Shown: one piece after another, positions 35,506-42,465 of the stretch
How the letters are laid out: each line of letters begins with the position of its first letter
Position numbering within the stretch: position 1 is the first letter of the stretch
Assembly: GCF_900108175.1 (NCBI RefSeq)
Contig: NZ_FNVO01000026.1
Location: 21,381-85,380, forward strand
DNA length: 64,000 bases
Source of the DNA: Thermomonospora echinospora
GTDB lineage: Bacteria; Actinomycetota; Actinomycetes; Streptosporangiales; Streptosporangiaceae
Direction: 5' to 3'
Position numbers and translations under genes: made by a program
The notes under the pieces: model-generated
The model's input: only the letters and a program-made list of their open reading frames with translations
The model's database searches: none
Told to the model about the DNA's origin: nothing

Positions 35506-35952
35506 TTAGGGGCTCTCGACCTCCGGCTCCCGCAAGGGGGCGAAACGCAGCACAGGCAGGTCCGTGGACTCGGCACGCTCGAACACGGCGGCCACCCGCA
35601 GACCGATGGCCAACTGCTCGGCCGAGCAGTCGATGACGTTGGCCTGCACGGTGACTCCGGCGTCGAGCGTGACCAACGCCAGGACGAACGGCACCTTCGA
35701 GGCCCAGACGCCACCGGCCCGGCGGACGACAGAGTAGGTGTGCACTGTCCCGTACCCGTCGGAAACGCTCCACCGCAGGTCTGCGCCACCGCACCGCGGG
35801 CAGAAGCCGCGCGGGTACCAGAAGGGCCGCCGGCACGACTGGCAGTGCGGAAGCACCAGCTCACCGCGCTCCGCCGCAGCCCAGTACGGCTCGGTCTCGG
35901 GGTCGACCTCGGGCGATGGCGTCGGAAGTCCGGCCGCGTAGTACTCGCTCAT
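35506..35952 (-). CDS. DUF35 (zinc ribbon plus OB-fold) partner of a thiolase-like protein
   Basis: A 148-residue protein with a rubredoxin-like zinc ribbon, C37-x2-C40-x10-C51-x2-C54, followed by an OB-fold of about 75 residues (GTVHTYSVVRRAGG, then PFVLALVTLDAGV). This family serves as the acyl-CoA-binding partner of SCP2-type thiolase-like enzymes; the ChsH2 C-terminal DUF35 domain with Ltp2 is the characterised case and forms a retro-aldolase. Its ATG overlaps the stop of the thiolase-like gene (ATGA), so equimolar synthesis is likely. Confidence 0.9.
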   Translation of the reverse strand: MSEYYAAGLPTPSPEVDPETEPYWAAAERGELVLPHCQSCRRPFWYPRGFCPRCGGADLRWSVSDGYGTVHTYSVVRRAGGVWASKVPFVLALVTLDAGVTVQANVIDCSAEQLAIGLRVAAVFERAESTDLPVLRFAPLREPEVESP

Positions 35953-37118
35953 GCGGTGCGCTCCAGGATGATGGTCGAGCTGTAGTGGTTGGCGCCCAGG
36001 CGGAATCCGGTACCGGAGGCGAGCGCGAGCCGGCAGCCGGGCACCTGTACGGCGGGATGCGCCTCGCCGCGGAGCTGGCGCACCGCCTCGATGACCTTGG
36101 TCATCCCTCCGCGGTTCCCCGGGTGGTTGTTCGACAGGCCACCGCCGTCGGTGTTGACCGCCAGCCGTCCCGAGCCGCTGACCAGGCCACCGTCCTCCAC
36201 GAACCGCCCGCCCTCGCCCCGTTCGCAGAAGCCGAGGTCCTCGAGCGCCAGGAGGACGGTGATCGTGAAGGAGTCGTAGAGGGAGGCGTAGTCGATGTCG
36301 GCCGGACCGACGCCCGCCTCGGCGTAGGCCAACTCCCCGGATCGCCGATTCGCCGAATACGTCAGGTCCACCTCGCCGGCGAACGAGGTCTTGTGGCTCT
36401 CGCCGTGACCGCGCAGCACGGCGCCGGTTCGCCCGAGTGACGCGGCGACGTCGGGGTGCACGACCACGAGGGCACCTCCCCCGTCGGTGACCACGCAGCA
36501 GTCAAGACGGTGGAGCGGGTCGGCGATGAGTGGTGAGCCGAGGACGTCGTCGACGGTCACGACATCGGTCAGGAAGGCGTTCGGGTTGTGCGCCGCATGC
36601 CGGGAGGAGGCCACCTTCACCCAGGCGAGCTGCTCCGGCGTGGTGCCGAAGTCATGCATATGGCGTCGTGCGAGCAACGCGTAGTCGGCGACCGGCCCGT
36701 AACCACCCTGGTACCCGTTCACCTGGAACGCCACGGCGGGCGACGGGGTCTCCGGCGGCGCCGGCGGCCGGCGGTGACTGGGCAGTCCGGCCAGGGAGAT
36801 GACCGCGACACGGCACTTGCCCGCGGCGATCGCCGCCGCCGCGTGCCCGACGTAGGCGATGTAGCTGGCGCCGCCCATCTCTCCGGATTCGGTGTAGGTG
36901 CAGCGCAGCCCGAGGTACTGCATCAGGTCGATCGCGCCATAGCCCGGAGCCGAGGAGTCGCAGAAGAAACCGTCGACGTCCTCGGGGCCGAGCCCGGCGT
37001 CGGCCAGCGCTCCCGTGACGACCTCGCGGTGAACCTGAGCGAGTGTGCGGCCCGGGAGACGGCGTCCCGGGTGTTCATAGGCGCCCACGATCACGGCTGC
37101 CCCGTTCAGGCTGCGCAT
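35949..37118 (-). CDS. SCP2/Ltp2-type thiolase-like protein lacking the nucleophilic Cys
   Basis: A 389-residue thiolase-fold protein. Where true thiolases have a nucleophilic Cys it reads GEMGGASYIAYVGHAAAAI, with Ser85 at or next to the site, as in lipid-transfer-protein thiolases such as Ltp2. A C-terminal His is in LSNNHPGNRGGM. Together with the overlapping DUF35 gene it matches the known Ltp2/ChsH2 arrangement, which cleaves a beta-hydroxyacyl-CoA by retro-aldol reaction to a ketone and an acyl-CoA. The same enzymatic role here is inferred. It is the first gene of its operon, divergent from an SDR gene. Confidence 0.88.
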   Translation of the reverse strand: MRSLNGAAVIVGAYEHPGRRLPGRTLAQVHREVVTGALADAGLGPEDVDGFFCDSSAPGYGAIDLMQYLGLRCTYTESGEMGGASYIAYVGHAAAAIAAGKCRVAVISLAGLPSHRRPPAPPETPSPAVAFQVNGYQGGYGPVADYALLARRHMHDFGTTPEQLAWVKVASSRHAAHNPNAFLTDVVTVDDVLGSPLIADPLHRLDCCVVTDGGGALVVVHPDVAASLGRTGAVLRGHGESHKTSFAGEVDLTYSANRRSGELAYAEAGVGPADIDYASLYDSFTITVLLALEDLGFCERGEGGRFVEDGGLVSGSGRLAVNTDGGGLSNNHPGNRGGMTKVIEAVRQLRGEAHPAVQVPGCRLALASGTGFRLGANHYSSTIILERTA

Positions 37119-37143
37119 GGATCACCCCATCAGTCGGAAGACA

Positions 37144-37172
37144 TCGTACGATTTATCATTACTATAGTCATA
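37144..37172. promoter_or_regulatory. divergent promoter island with overlapping -10 boxes (site B)
   Basis: The palindrome ACTATAGT (37161-37168) gives TATAGT on both strands, at 37163-37168 and 37166-37161, as overlapping divergent -10 elements between the thiolase-like and SDR genes. Next to it are TCGTACGA (37144-37151, palindromic), TTATCATT, and the half-site CTATGA on the minus strand (37172-37167). Confidence 0.55.
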
Positions 37173-37213
37173 GAAAGCCGAGATCAGGGGATCTCGCTGC
37201 GAAGGAGGGCTCC

Positions 37214-37942
37214 ATGGGTCGGTTCACCGGACGGGTCGCGCTCGTCACGGGCGGGGCCAGCGGGATCGGCGCGGCCACCGCGCGGCGCATCGTGGACGAA
37301 GGCGGCTCCGTCGTGATCGCCGATATCCAGGACGCGCTCGGCGCCGAACTCGCCGGCCGCATCGGCGACCGAGCGGCCTTCGTCCATCTCGACGTCGCCG
37401 ACGAGGAGTCCTGGGCGGCGGCCGTCGCGGCCGCCACGGATCGCTTCGGCCGGCTCGACATCCTCGTGAACAACGCGGGCGTGGGCCACTACGACACGAT
37501 CGAGGAGACCACGACCGAGACCTGGGACCGTGTCATCGCGATCACGCAGACGAGCGTCTTTCTCGGCCAGCGGGCCGCGAGCCAGGCGCTGAAGGCCACC
37601 GGGAACGGCGCCGTCGTCAACGTCAGCTCGGTCTACGGGATCATCGGCGGCATCGGCAGCAGCCCGGCTTACCACGCCGCCAAGGGCGCCGTACGGATCC
37701 TCACCAAGAACACCGCCGTGGCCTGGTGGCCCGAGGGCGTGCGCGTCAACTCGGTGCACCCCGGCTTCATCGACACCCCGCTGCTCAAGGACAGGCGCGA
37801 TCGGATCATCGCAACGACGCCCTCCGGCCGCCTCGGCACCGCCGAAGAGGTCGCCGCGGTCATCGCGTTCCTGGCCAGCGACGAGGCCTCTTTCGTCACT
37901 GGAGCGGAGTTCGTCGTTGACGGGGGGCACACGGCGGCCTGA
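37214..37942 (+). CDS. SDR-family NAD(P)-dependent oxidoreductase
   Basis: A 242-residue classical SDR. Cofactor loop TGGASGIG, Asp in VVIADIQDA, NNAGVGHY, active site in VSSVYGIIGGIGSSPAYHAAK, and the C-terminal EFVVDGGHTAA. It resembles cyclopentanol and hydroxysteroid-type SDRs in general form. ATG 37214 has AAGGAGG 5 nt upstream. It is a single-gene unit divergent from the thiolase-like/DUF35 operon, with the promoter island in between. Confidence 0.91.
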   Translation: MGRFTGRVALVTGGASGIGAATARRIVDEGGSVVIADIQDALGAELAGRIGDRAAFVHLDVADEESWAAAVAAATDRFGRLDILVNNAGVGHYDTIEETTTETWDRVIAITQTSVFLGQRAASQALKATGNGAVVNVSSVYGIIGGIGSSPAYHAAKGAVRILTKNTAVAWWPEGVRVNSVHPGFIDTPLLKDRRDRIIATTPSGRLGTAEEVAAVIAFLASDEASFVTGAEFVVDGGHTAA

Positions 37943-38055
37943 GCCGGATCCCGTCACCGTTTCACGGCGGCCGTCCGCAGCCGCCCCCGATCCCCTCGTG
38001 ATGATCCGCCGTCACGAGCCGCCGGGAGCCGCCGAGCGGGTCCGCCCCGGGAACA

Positions 38056-38092
38056 GGCCCGAGAGCAGGCCGGGAGCAGGCCCGCTCGGGCC
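38056..38092. terminator. short stem between convergent SDR and LLM genes
   Basis: GGCCCGAG (38056-38063) is complementary to CTCGGGCC (38085-38092) with a 21-nt loop, in the 156-bp gap between convergent genes. It could act as a weak bidirectional terminator; the small stem makes this uncertain. Confidence 0.35.
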
Positions 38093-38098
38093 GGAAGG

Positions 38099-38941
38099 TC
38101 AGGCCACCAGGTCGACCAGAGGCGCCAGCTCGTCGAGCGTGCGCTCCAGCTCACCCTGCCGCAGCGGCGCGATGTTGATCACCAGGCGCTCCACGCCCAG
38201 GTTCGCGTAGTGCTCCACGAGGCTCGGCTCACTGCGGTGGTCGAACGCGTGCAGTCGGATCGCGGCCGGATCGCGGCCGGCGTCCTCGAAGGCCCGCCGC
38301 AGGTCGGGCAGTCCCTCCATGATCGTGCGCGGGCCGATCGGTGCCCATCCGTCGGCGTACTCGGCGATGTGGCGGAAGAGCTTGGGACCGGCGGCGCCGC
38401 CGATGACCACCGGCGGTCCCGGCCGCTGCACCGGCTTGGGCCACATGTAAGACGGGCCGAAGTTGACGTACTTCCCCTCGAAGGAGGCCAGTTCCTCGGT
38501 CCAGAGCCGGCGGATCGCGAGCATCTTCTCCCGCGCGACCTCGCGCCGCTCCTTGAAGACGACGCCGTGGTCCTCGATCTCGTCGGCGTTCCAGCCGAAG
38601 CCCATGCCGAACACCAGGCGCCCCTCGGCCACATGGTCCAGGCTCGCGACCAGCTTCGCGAGATAGATCGGGTCGTGCTGCGGCACGACCGTGATGCCGG
38701 TGCCGATCGTCAGCCGTGGGGCGGCGGTCGCGGCGGCGGCCAGGCCGACGAACATGTCATGCGTGCGGTAGTACTCCGGCGGAAGCTCCCCGCCCCTCGG
38801 GTACGGCGTCGTCCGTGTCGCCGGGATGTGGCTGTGCTCGGGCAGGAACATCGCCTCGAAGCCCCGCTCCTCGATCAGGCGGGCCAGCGGCGCGGGCTGA
38901 ACCGTCTGATCGGTGGAGAACATCATGATGCCGATGTGCAT
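38099..38941 (-). CDS. LLM-class (probably F420-dependent) oxidoreductase
   Basis: About 280 residues, luciferase-like TIM-barrel fold. Family segments are MHIGIMMFSTDQTVQPAPLA, GFEAMFLPEHSHIP, a strand-loop LTIGTGITVVPQHDPIYLAK and GRLVFGMGFGWNADE. The latter pattern is common in mycobacterial-type F420-dependent enzymes of this superfamily. The ATG at 38941 has GAGG 5 nt upstream; an in-frame codon 14 residues earlier lies in the AT-rich regulatory site. It is divergent from the SnoaL-like gene. A reductase or dehydrogenase step on a pathway intermediate is likely. Confidence 0.9.
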   Translation of the reverse strand: MHIGIMMFSTDQTVQPAPLARLIEERGFEAMFLPEHSHIPATRTTPYPRGGELPPEYYRTHDMFVGLAAAATAAPRLTIGTGITVVPQHDPIYLAKLVASLDHVAEGRLVFGMGFGWNADEIEDHGVVFKERREVAREKMLAIRRLWTEELASFEGKYVNFGPSYMWPKPVQRPGPPVVIGGAAGPKLFRHIAEYADGWAPIGPRTIMEGLPDLRRAFEDAGRDPAAIRLHAFDHRSEPSLVEHYANLGVERLVINIAPLRQGELERTLDELAPLVDLVA

Positions 38942-38959
38942 GGTCACCTCATTGCCAGA

Positions 38960-38990
38960 CCGAACTATGCATAATAGTATCATAAATACT
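38960..38990. promoter_or_regulatory. AT-rich regulatory island between LLM and SnoaL genes (site D)
   Basis: It begins with CCGAACTATGC (38960-38970), an 11-mer that recurs exactly, inverted, at 48739-48749 before the FadR-type regulator gene. The palindrome TATGCATA (38966-38973) follows, then TAGTATCATA (38975-38984), which is shared with sites C and H. Candidate -10 boxes are TAGTAT on the plus strand and TATGAT on the minus strand. Confidence 0.6.
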
Positions 38991-39021
38991 CTACTTGGCG
39001 CCGACCGTGTGAGGAGTCGTG

Positions 39022-39486
39022 GTGCTCGAGCCTGAGGTGATCTCCCGGGAGGAGATCCGCAGCCTGCTCATCGAATACGTCCACTGCGCCGACGGCGGCC
39101 GGACCGACCGCATGCTCGAACTGTTCGCCGAGGACGCGGTCATGGAACCCACCGGCGACCCCGTATGCCGCGGGCGAGACGAGATCCGGGCGTACTTCGA
39201 GAGCGCCGGCCGCAGCATCCGCCGGCACATGGCGGCACCCACGCTGCGACACCACCTCTCGAGCATCCACATCGAGCTGACCTCGGCGACCCAGGCACGC
39301 ACGACGGCCTATTTCCTGGCCGTCACCGAGATCGGCCCGGACCACTGGGGCCGCTACCGTGACACGCTGCGCAAGACCGGGGACTCCTGGCAGATCACGC
39401 ACCGCCTGTTGCAGTTGGAGGGGCGCACCCCGGGAGGGTGGCTGGATCGCCACGAGGCGGCACGCGGGACCGAGGCGCGCGCATGA
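39022..39486 (+). CDS. SnoaL-like (NTF2-fold) protein
   Basis: About 154 residues with the cone-shaped alpha/beta barrel pattern of SnoaL-like proteins: EEIRSLLIEYVHCADGGRTDRMLELFAEDAVMEPTGD, then HHLSSIHIELTSATQARTTAYFLAV and DSWQITHRLLQLEGR. Members include aldol cyclases, dehydratases, ketosteroid isomerase-like enzymes and non-catalytic subunits. GTG at 39022 is preferred to GTG 39019 because GAGGAG (39011-39016) then has a 5-nt spacer. Its stop overlaps the next ATG. A dehydratase or isomerase role is possible but not shown. Confidence 0.85.
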   Translation: MLEPEVISREEIRSLLIEYVHCADGGRTDRMLELFAEDAVMEPTGDPVCRGRDEIRAYFESAGRSIRRHMAAPTLRHHLSSIHIELTSATQARTTAYFLAVTEIGPDHWGRYRDTLRKTGDSWQITHRLLQLEGRTPGGWLDRHEAARGTEARA

Positions 39487-40109
39487 GCCTCGACCGCTGG
39501 CTGGGCACCGGACGAACCCCGGCCCTGCTCGTCTCCGAGTGCCAGAACGGGCTGATCAATCCGGAGTACGCGACCACCATGGCCGGGCTGGCCCGGCAGG
39601 CGGCGGAACGCGACATCGTCTCGAAGATCGCCCGCCTCGCCGGCTCCTTCAGGTCGGCCGGGCTCCCGGTGGCCCACGCCACCATCGAACCGGCGGCCGA
39701 CTGGGCCGGCTTCGACCTGTCGTCGCCCCTGGCCGCGCACACGCGGCGCCGGGACGAGTTCAAGGAGGGCACGCCGCTCCCGTTGATCCACCCAGGCCTG
39801 CGGCCACACGAAGGCGACCTGCTGTTCCCCCGGCGGACCGGGATGACGGCGTTCTTCCGCAGCGGTCTCGGAGCCGCCCTGCGCGAACGCGCCGTCGACA
39901 CCGTGGTGCTGGTGGGGATCTCGACCAATGTCGCGATCCCCGGCACGACCGTCGAGGCGGTGAACCGCGGCCTCCCCGTGGTCGTCGTCGAGGACGCCAC
40001 CGCGGGGACCTCGGACGAGGTGCAGCGCTTCACCTTCACGCACGTCCTGCCGGCGCTCGCGACGATCTCGACCACCGACGACGTCATCGCGGCGATCGGC
40101 CGCCGCTGA
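39483..40109 (+). CDS. isochorismatase-fold hydrolase, catalytic Cys replaced
   Basis: A 208-residue isochorismatase-like protein. The N-terminal strand reads ALLVSECQNGLINPEY, with Glu where many members have Asp, and the cis-peptide region reads VLVGISTNVAIPGTTVEAV, where cysteine hydrolases have Cys after TNV. Here it is Ala, so an amidase mechanism through a thioester is unlikely; a PhzD-like, cysteine-independent vinyl ether or related hydrolysis is conceivable. ATG 39483 overlaps the SnoaL gene stop (ATGA), so the two are coupled. It converges on the GntR gene with a 3-bp gap. Confidence 0.87.
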   Translation: MSLDRWLGTGRTPALLVSECQNGLINPEYATTMAGLARQAAERDIVSKIARLAGSFRSAGLPVAHATIEPAADWAGFDLSSPLAAHTRRRDEFKEGTPLPLIHPGLRPHEGDLLFPRRTGMTAFFRSGLGAALRERAVDTVVLVGISTNVAIPGTTVEAVNRGLPVVVVEDATAGTSDEVQRFTFTHVLPALATISTTDDVIAAIGRR

Positions 40110-40112
40110 GGT

Positions 40113-40793
40113 TCAGCCGCCGGAACGGCGACCGAGCACCCTGGACATCGAGATCTCCGTCTCGCCGCGGTGCTCGGTGCTGACGGCGACCAACGCCTCG
40201 TGGTCACGGCGCCGCACCGCGTCGATGATGCGCACGTGATCCTCGATCACGCGCTGGTGCGCCCCTTCGCCATGGATGTAGATGGAGCGGTAGAACTCCG
40301 AGAGCGTCCAGAGCCGGCCCACCTCTCGACGCACCAGCCGCAGCGAGGCGCGGTCGAAGATCGCGAAGTGGAAGCGCTCGTTGGCGAGCCGATAGGCCTC
40401 GAAGGAGACCACCGGGTCGAGCCGTGCCATCTCGCCGTTGACGCGTTCCAGCAGCTCGACATCGACCGCGGCCAGGTCCACCGACCGCAGCAGTTCGCTC
40501 TCGAGTAGATTGCGCATCAAGTAGATCTCGACGAGGTCGTCCACGGTCGGGCGCACCACCGTGAACCCGGTGTTGGCGCGGGACTCCATGAGCCCCTCCG
40601 AGCGCAGGGCCGCCAGGGCCTCCCGGACCGGAACCCGGCTGACTCCCAGCCGGGCGGCGATCTCCCCCTGGTTCACCTTCTGACCGGGCAGCAGTTGCCC
40701 GGTCAGCACCAGCTGACGGATCCGGGCCAGGCAGGACCCTTCCCCACCGTCGAGACCGTCTCCGCCGGCCGCCGGCGAAGCGGACGCGGTCAT
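40113..40793 (-). CDS. GntR-family regulator, FCD (FadR) subgroup
   Basis: A 226-residue regulator. The N-terminal winged helix is seen in LARIRQLVLTGQLLPGQKVNQGEIAARLGVSRVPVREALAAL, and the C-terminal FCD domain contains the metal-ligand-like residues in NERFHFAIF and IEDHVRIIDAVRRRD. FCD regulators sense acyl-CoAs or small organic acids. ATG 40793 has AAGGAGG 7 nt upstream. It is the third gene of the DUF35/thiolase-like operon, 14 bp after the thiolase-like gene, and so may regulate that operon and the divergent CoA-transferase operon through the palindrome at 42414-42425. Confidence 0.91.
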   Translation of the reverse strand: MTASASPAAGGDGLDGGEGSCLARIRQLVLTGQLLPGQKVNQGEIAARLGVSRVPVREALAALRSEGLMESRANTGFTVVRPTVDDLVEIYLMRNLLESELLRSVDLAAVDVELLERVNGEMARLDPVVSFEAYRLANERFHFAIFDRASLRLVRREVGRLWTLSEFYRSIYIHGEGAHQRVIEDHVRIIDAVRRRDHEALVAVSTEHRGETEISMSRVLGRRSGG

Positions 40794-40807
40794 GTCCGCC
40801 CCTCCTT

Positions 40808-41974
40808 TCACAGCACCGAGGCGTCGCCCAGCAACGCGGTCACCTGGCTCGACAGCATGCCGCCGTTGCCGTGCACCAGGGCGACGCGGGCGTCGGCCAC
40901 CTGCCGGTCGCCCGCCTCGCCACGCAGTTGCCGAGCCGCCTCGATCAGCAGGAAGATCCCGTACATCCCAGGATGACAGTAGGACAGCCCGCCGCCGTTG
41001 GTGTTCACCGGAAGGTGCCCGCCGGGGGCGATCCCTCCCCCGGCGACGAAGTCGCCGGCCGCCCCCTTCTCGCAGAATCCGAGATCCTCCAGGAAGAGCA
41101 GCACGTTGATCGTGAAGGCGTCGTACAGCTGTACCACGTCGACGTCCGCCGGCCGGAGCCCGGCCAGCTCGAAGGCCCTGGGACCGGTCTGCGAGGCGGC
41201 GGTGAGCGTCAGGTCGGGCGCCTGGGAGATGTTCATGTGCCAGTGGGCCTCGGCGGCGCCGAGGTAGTACACCGGTGGCCGGCGCAGGTCCCGGGCGCGC
41301 TCGGCCGAGGTGACCACGACGGCGCCGCCCCCGTCGGTCACCAGGCAGCAGTCGCGCACCGTCAACGGCGAGGAGACCATCCGTGATCCGAGCACGTCGT
41401 CGATGCTCAGCTCGTCACGGGCGAAGGCCGCCGGGTTCAGCCGGGCCCAGCGCCTCGCGGCGACGGCCACCTCGGCGAGGTGTTCCCGTGTGGTGCCGAA
41501 CTGGTGCATGTGCCGCGCCGCGGCAAGCGCGTACGCCGAGACGGGAAGGCGGGGCCGGAACGGCGTCTCGTAGGAGGGGAGGAAAGACCGTCCCGACGAG
41601 ATCAGGCCGCCGGAGGCGGAACGCTGGGTGCTGCCGTAGGCGATCAGCGCGACCTCGCACAGACCGGCGTCGATCGCGGCCGCCGCGTGGCGCAGATGGG
41701 CGACGAACGAACTCCCGCCCGTCGCGGTGCTGTCGCTGTGGCGGGGGCGAATGCCGAGGTGCTCGGCCAGGACCACGGTCGGCATCGGGAAGAAGGCGGA
41801 GTGAGCGAACAGGGCGTCGACCTCGCCGATCGTCAGGCCGGCGTCGTCGAGCGCGCGCCCGGCGGCCTGGGCCATGAGATCCAGTGCCGTCACGTCAGGG
41901 CCGACCTCGCCCAGGTCCGACTCGGCGACGCCGACGATCGCCGTGCCGCCCCTCAGCCGTCGCTCGTCGTTCAT
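40808..41974 (-). CDS. second SCP2/Ltp2-type thiolase-like protein lacking the nucleophilic Cys
   Basis: A 388-residue thiolase-fold protein similar in layout to the one at 35949-37118. The nucleophile region reads TATGGSSFVAHLRHAAAAI, again with Ser in place of Cys. Further family segments are LFAHSAFFPMPTVVLAEHLG, DCCLVTDGGGAVVVTSAERA, VDVVQLYDAFTINVLLFLEDLGFCEKGAAG and LPVNTNGGGLSYCHPGMYG. Its ATG overlaps the stop of the DUF35 gene upstream. The pair probably forms a retro-aldolase or other CoA-ester C-C lyase. Having two such modules suggests two chain-cleavage steps or two stereoisomers. Confidence 0.88.
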   Translation of the reverse strand: MNDERRLRGGTAIVGVAESDLGEVGPDVTALDLMAQAAGRALDDAGLTIGEVDALFAHSAFFPMPTVVLAEHLGIRPRHSDSTATGGSSFVAHLRHAAAAIDAGLCEVALIAYGSTQRSASGGLISSGRSFLPSYETPFRPRLPVSAYALAAARHMHQFGTTREHLAEVAVAARRWARLNPAAFARDELSIDDVLGSRMVSSPLTVRDCCLVTDGGGAVVVTSAERARDLRRPPVYYLGAAEAHWHMNISQAPDLTLTAASQTGPRAFELAGLRPADVDVVQLYDAFTINVLLFLEDLGFCEKGAAGDFVAGGGIAPGGHLPVNTNGGGLSYCHPGMYGIFLLIEAARQLRGEAGDRQVADARVALVHGNGGMLSSQVTALLGDASVL

Positions 41975-42384
41975 CGGGTCTCCTCCGCCGGGCCGAACAC
42001 CGGGATCACGGTGTCGTCACGGCGCTCGAACCGCAGGGTGACCTGATCACCGATCCGCACGTCGGACGCCGCGACGCCGACGATGTTGGTCATCATCCGG
42101 AATCCCTCCGCGACGTCGACCAGCGCGACGCAGTAGGGCTCGCCTCCGCGCGGCTCGATCGTCGTGGCCGAGTACACCACGGCGCGTCCTCGGGAGCGGC
42201 GCCAGCCGAGCTCGGGACGCCCGCAGTGCGGGCACCGGGACCGTGGCGGGAAGACCGCGGCCCCGCAGGTCCCGCAGGCCTGGAACGCGAGAACCTCACG
42301 GTCGAGCTGAGCCTGGTACTCCGCATGGGGCGCGGTCGCCACCGGGTCGGCGCCGAGTGCGACACCGGGCAGGTCTCTGTCCAT
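41971..42384 (-). CDS. DUF35 (zinc ribbon plus OB-fold) protein, second copy
   Basis: A 137-residue protein with C37-x2-C40-x10-C51-x2-C54, the same ligand positions as the DUF35 protein at 35506-35952, followed by an OB-fold (GRAVVYSATTIEPRGGEPYCVALVDV). The partner thiolase-like gene begins within its stop codon (ATGA). The order here is DUF35 first and thiolase-like second, opposite to the other module, which argues against a simple recent tandem duplication. ATG 42384 has GGGAGGGAG upstream. Confidence 0.9.
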   Translation of the reverse strand: MDRDLPGVALGADPVATAPHAEYQAQLDREVLAFQACGTCGAAVFPPRSRCPHCGRPELGWRRSRGRAVVYSATTIEPRGGEPYCVALVDVAEGFRMMTNIVGVAASDVRIGDQVTLRFERRDDTVIPVFGPAEETR

Positions 42385-42407
42385 GCCACTCCCTCCCGGG
42401 ACATGCG

Positions 42408-42437
42408 TTGACGAATGAATTCATTTAAGAATACATT
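42408..42437 (+). promoter_or_regulatory. promoter of the CoA-transferase operon with internal operator (site E)
   Basis: TTGACG (42408-42413) and TACATT (42432-42437) are spaced by 18 bp and form a good promoter, with a start expected near 42444, some 22 bp before the ATG. The spacer begins with the perfect 12-bp palindrome AATGAATTCATT (42414-42425), placed to block RNA polymerase when bound. It also lies upstream of the divergent DUF35 gene. Confidence 0.7.
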
Positions 42438-42465
42438 CCTGCCCTACCCTCGTAGCAAGGTGCAC

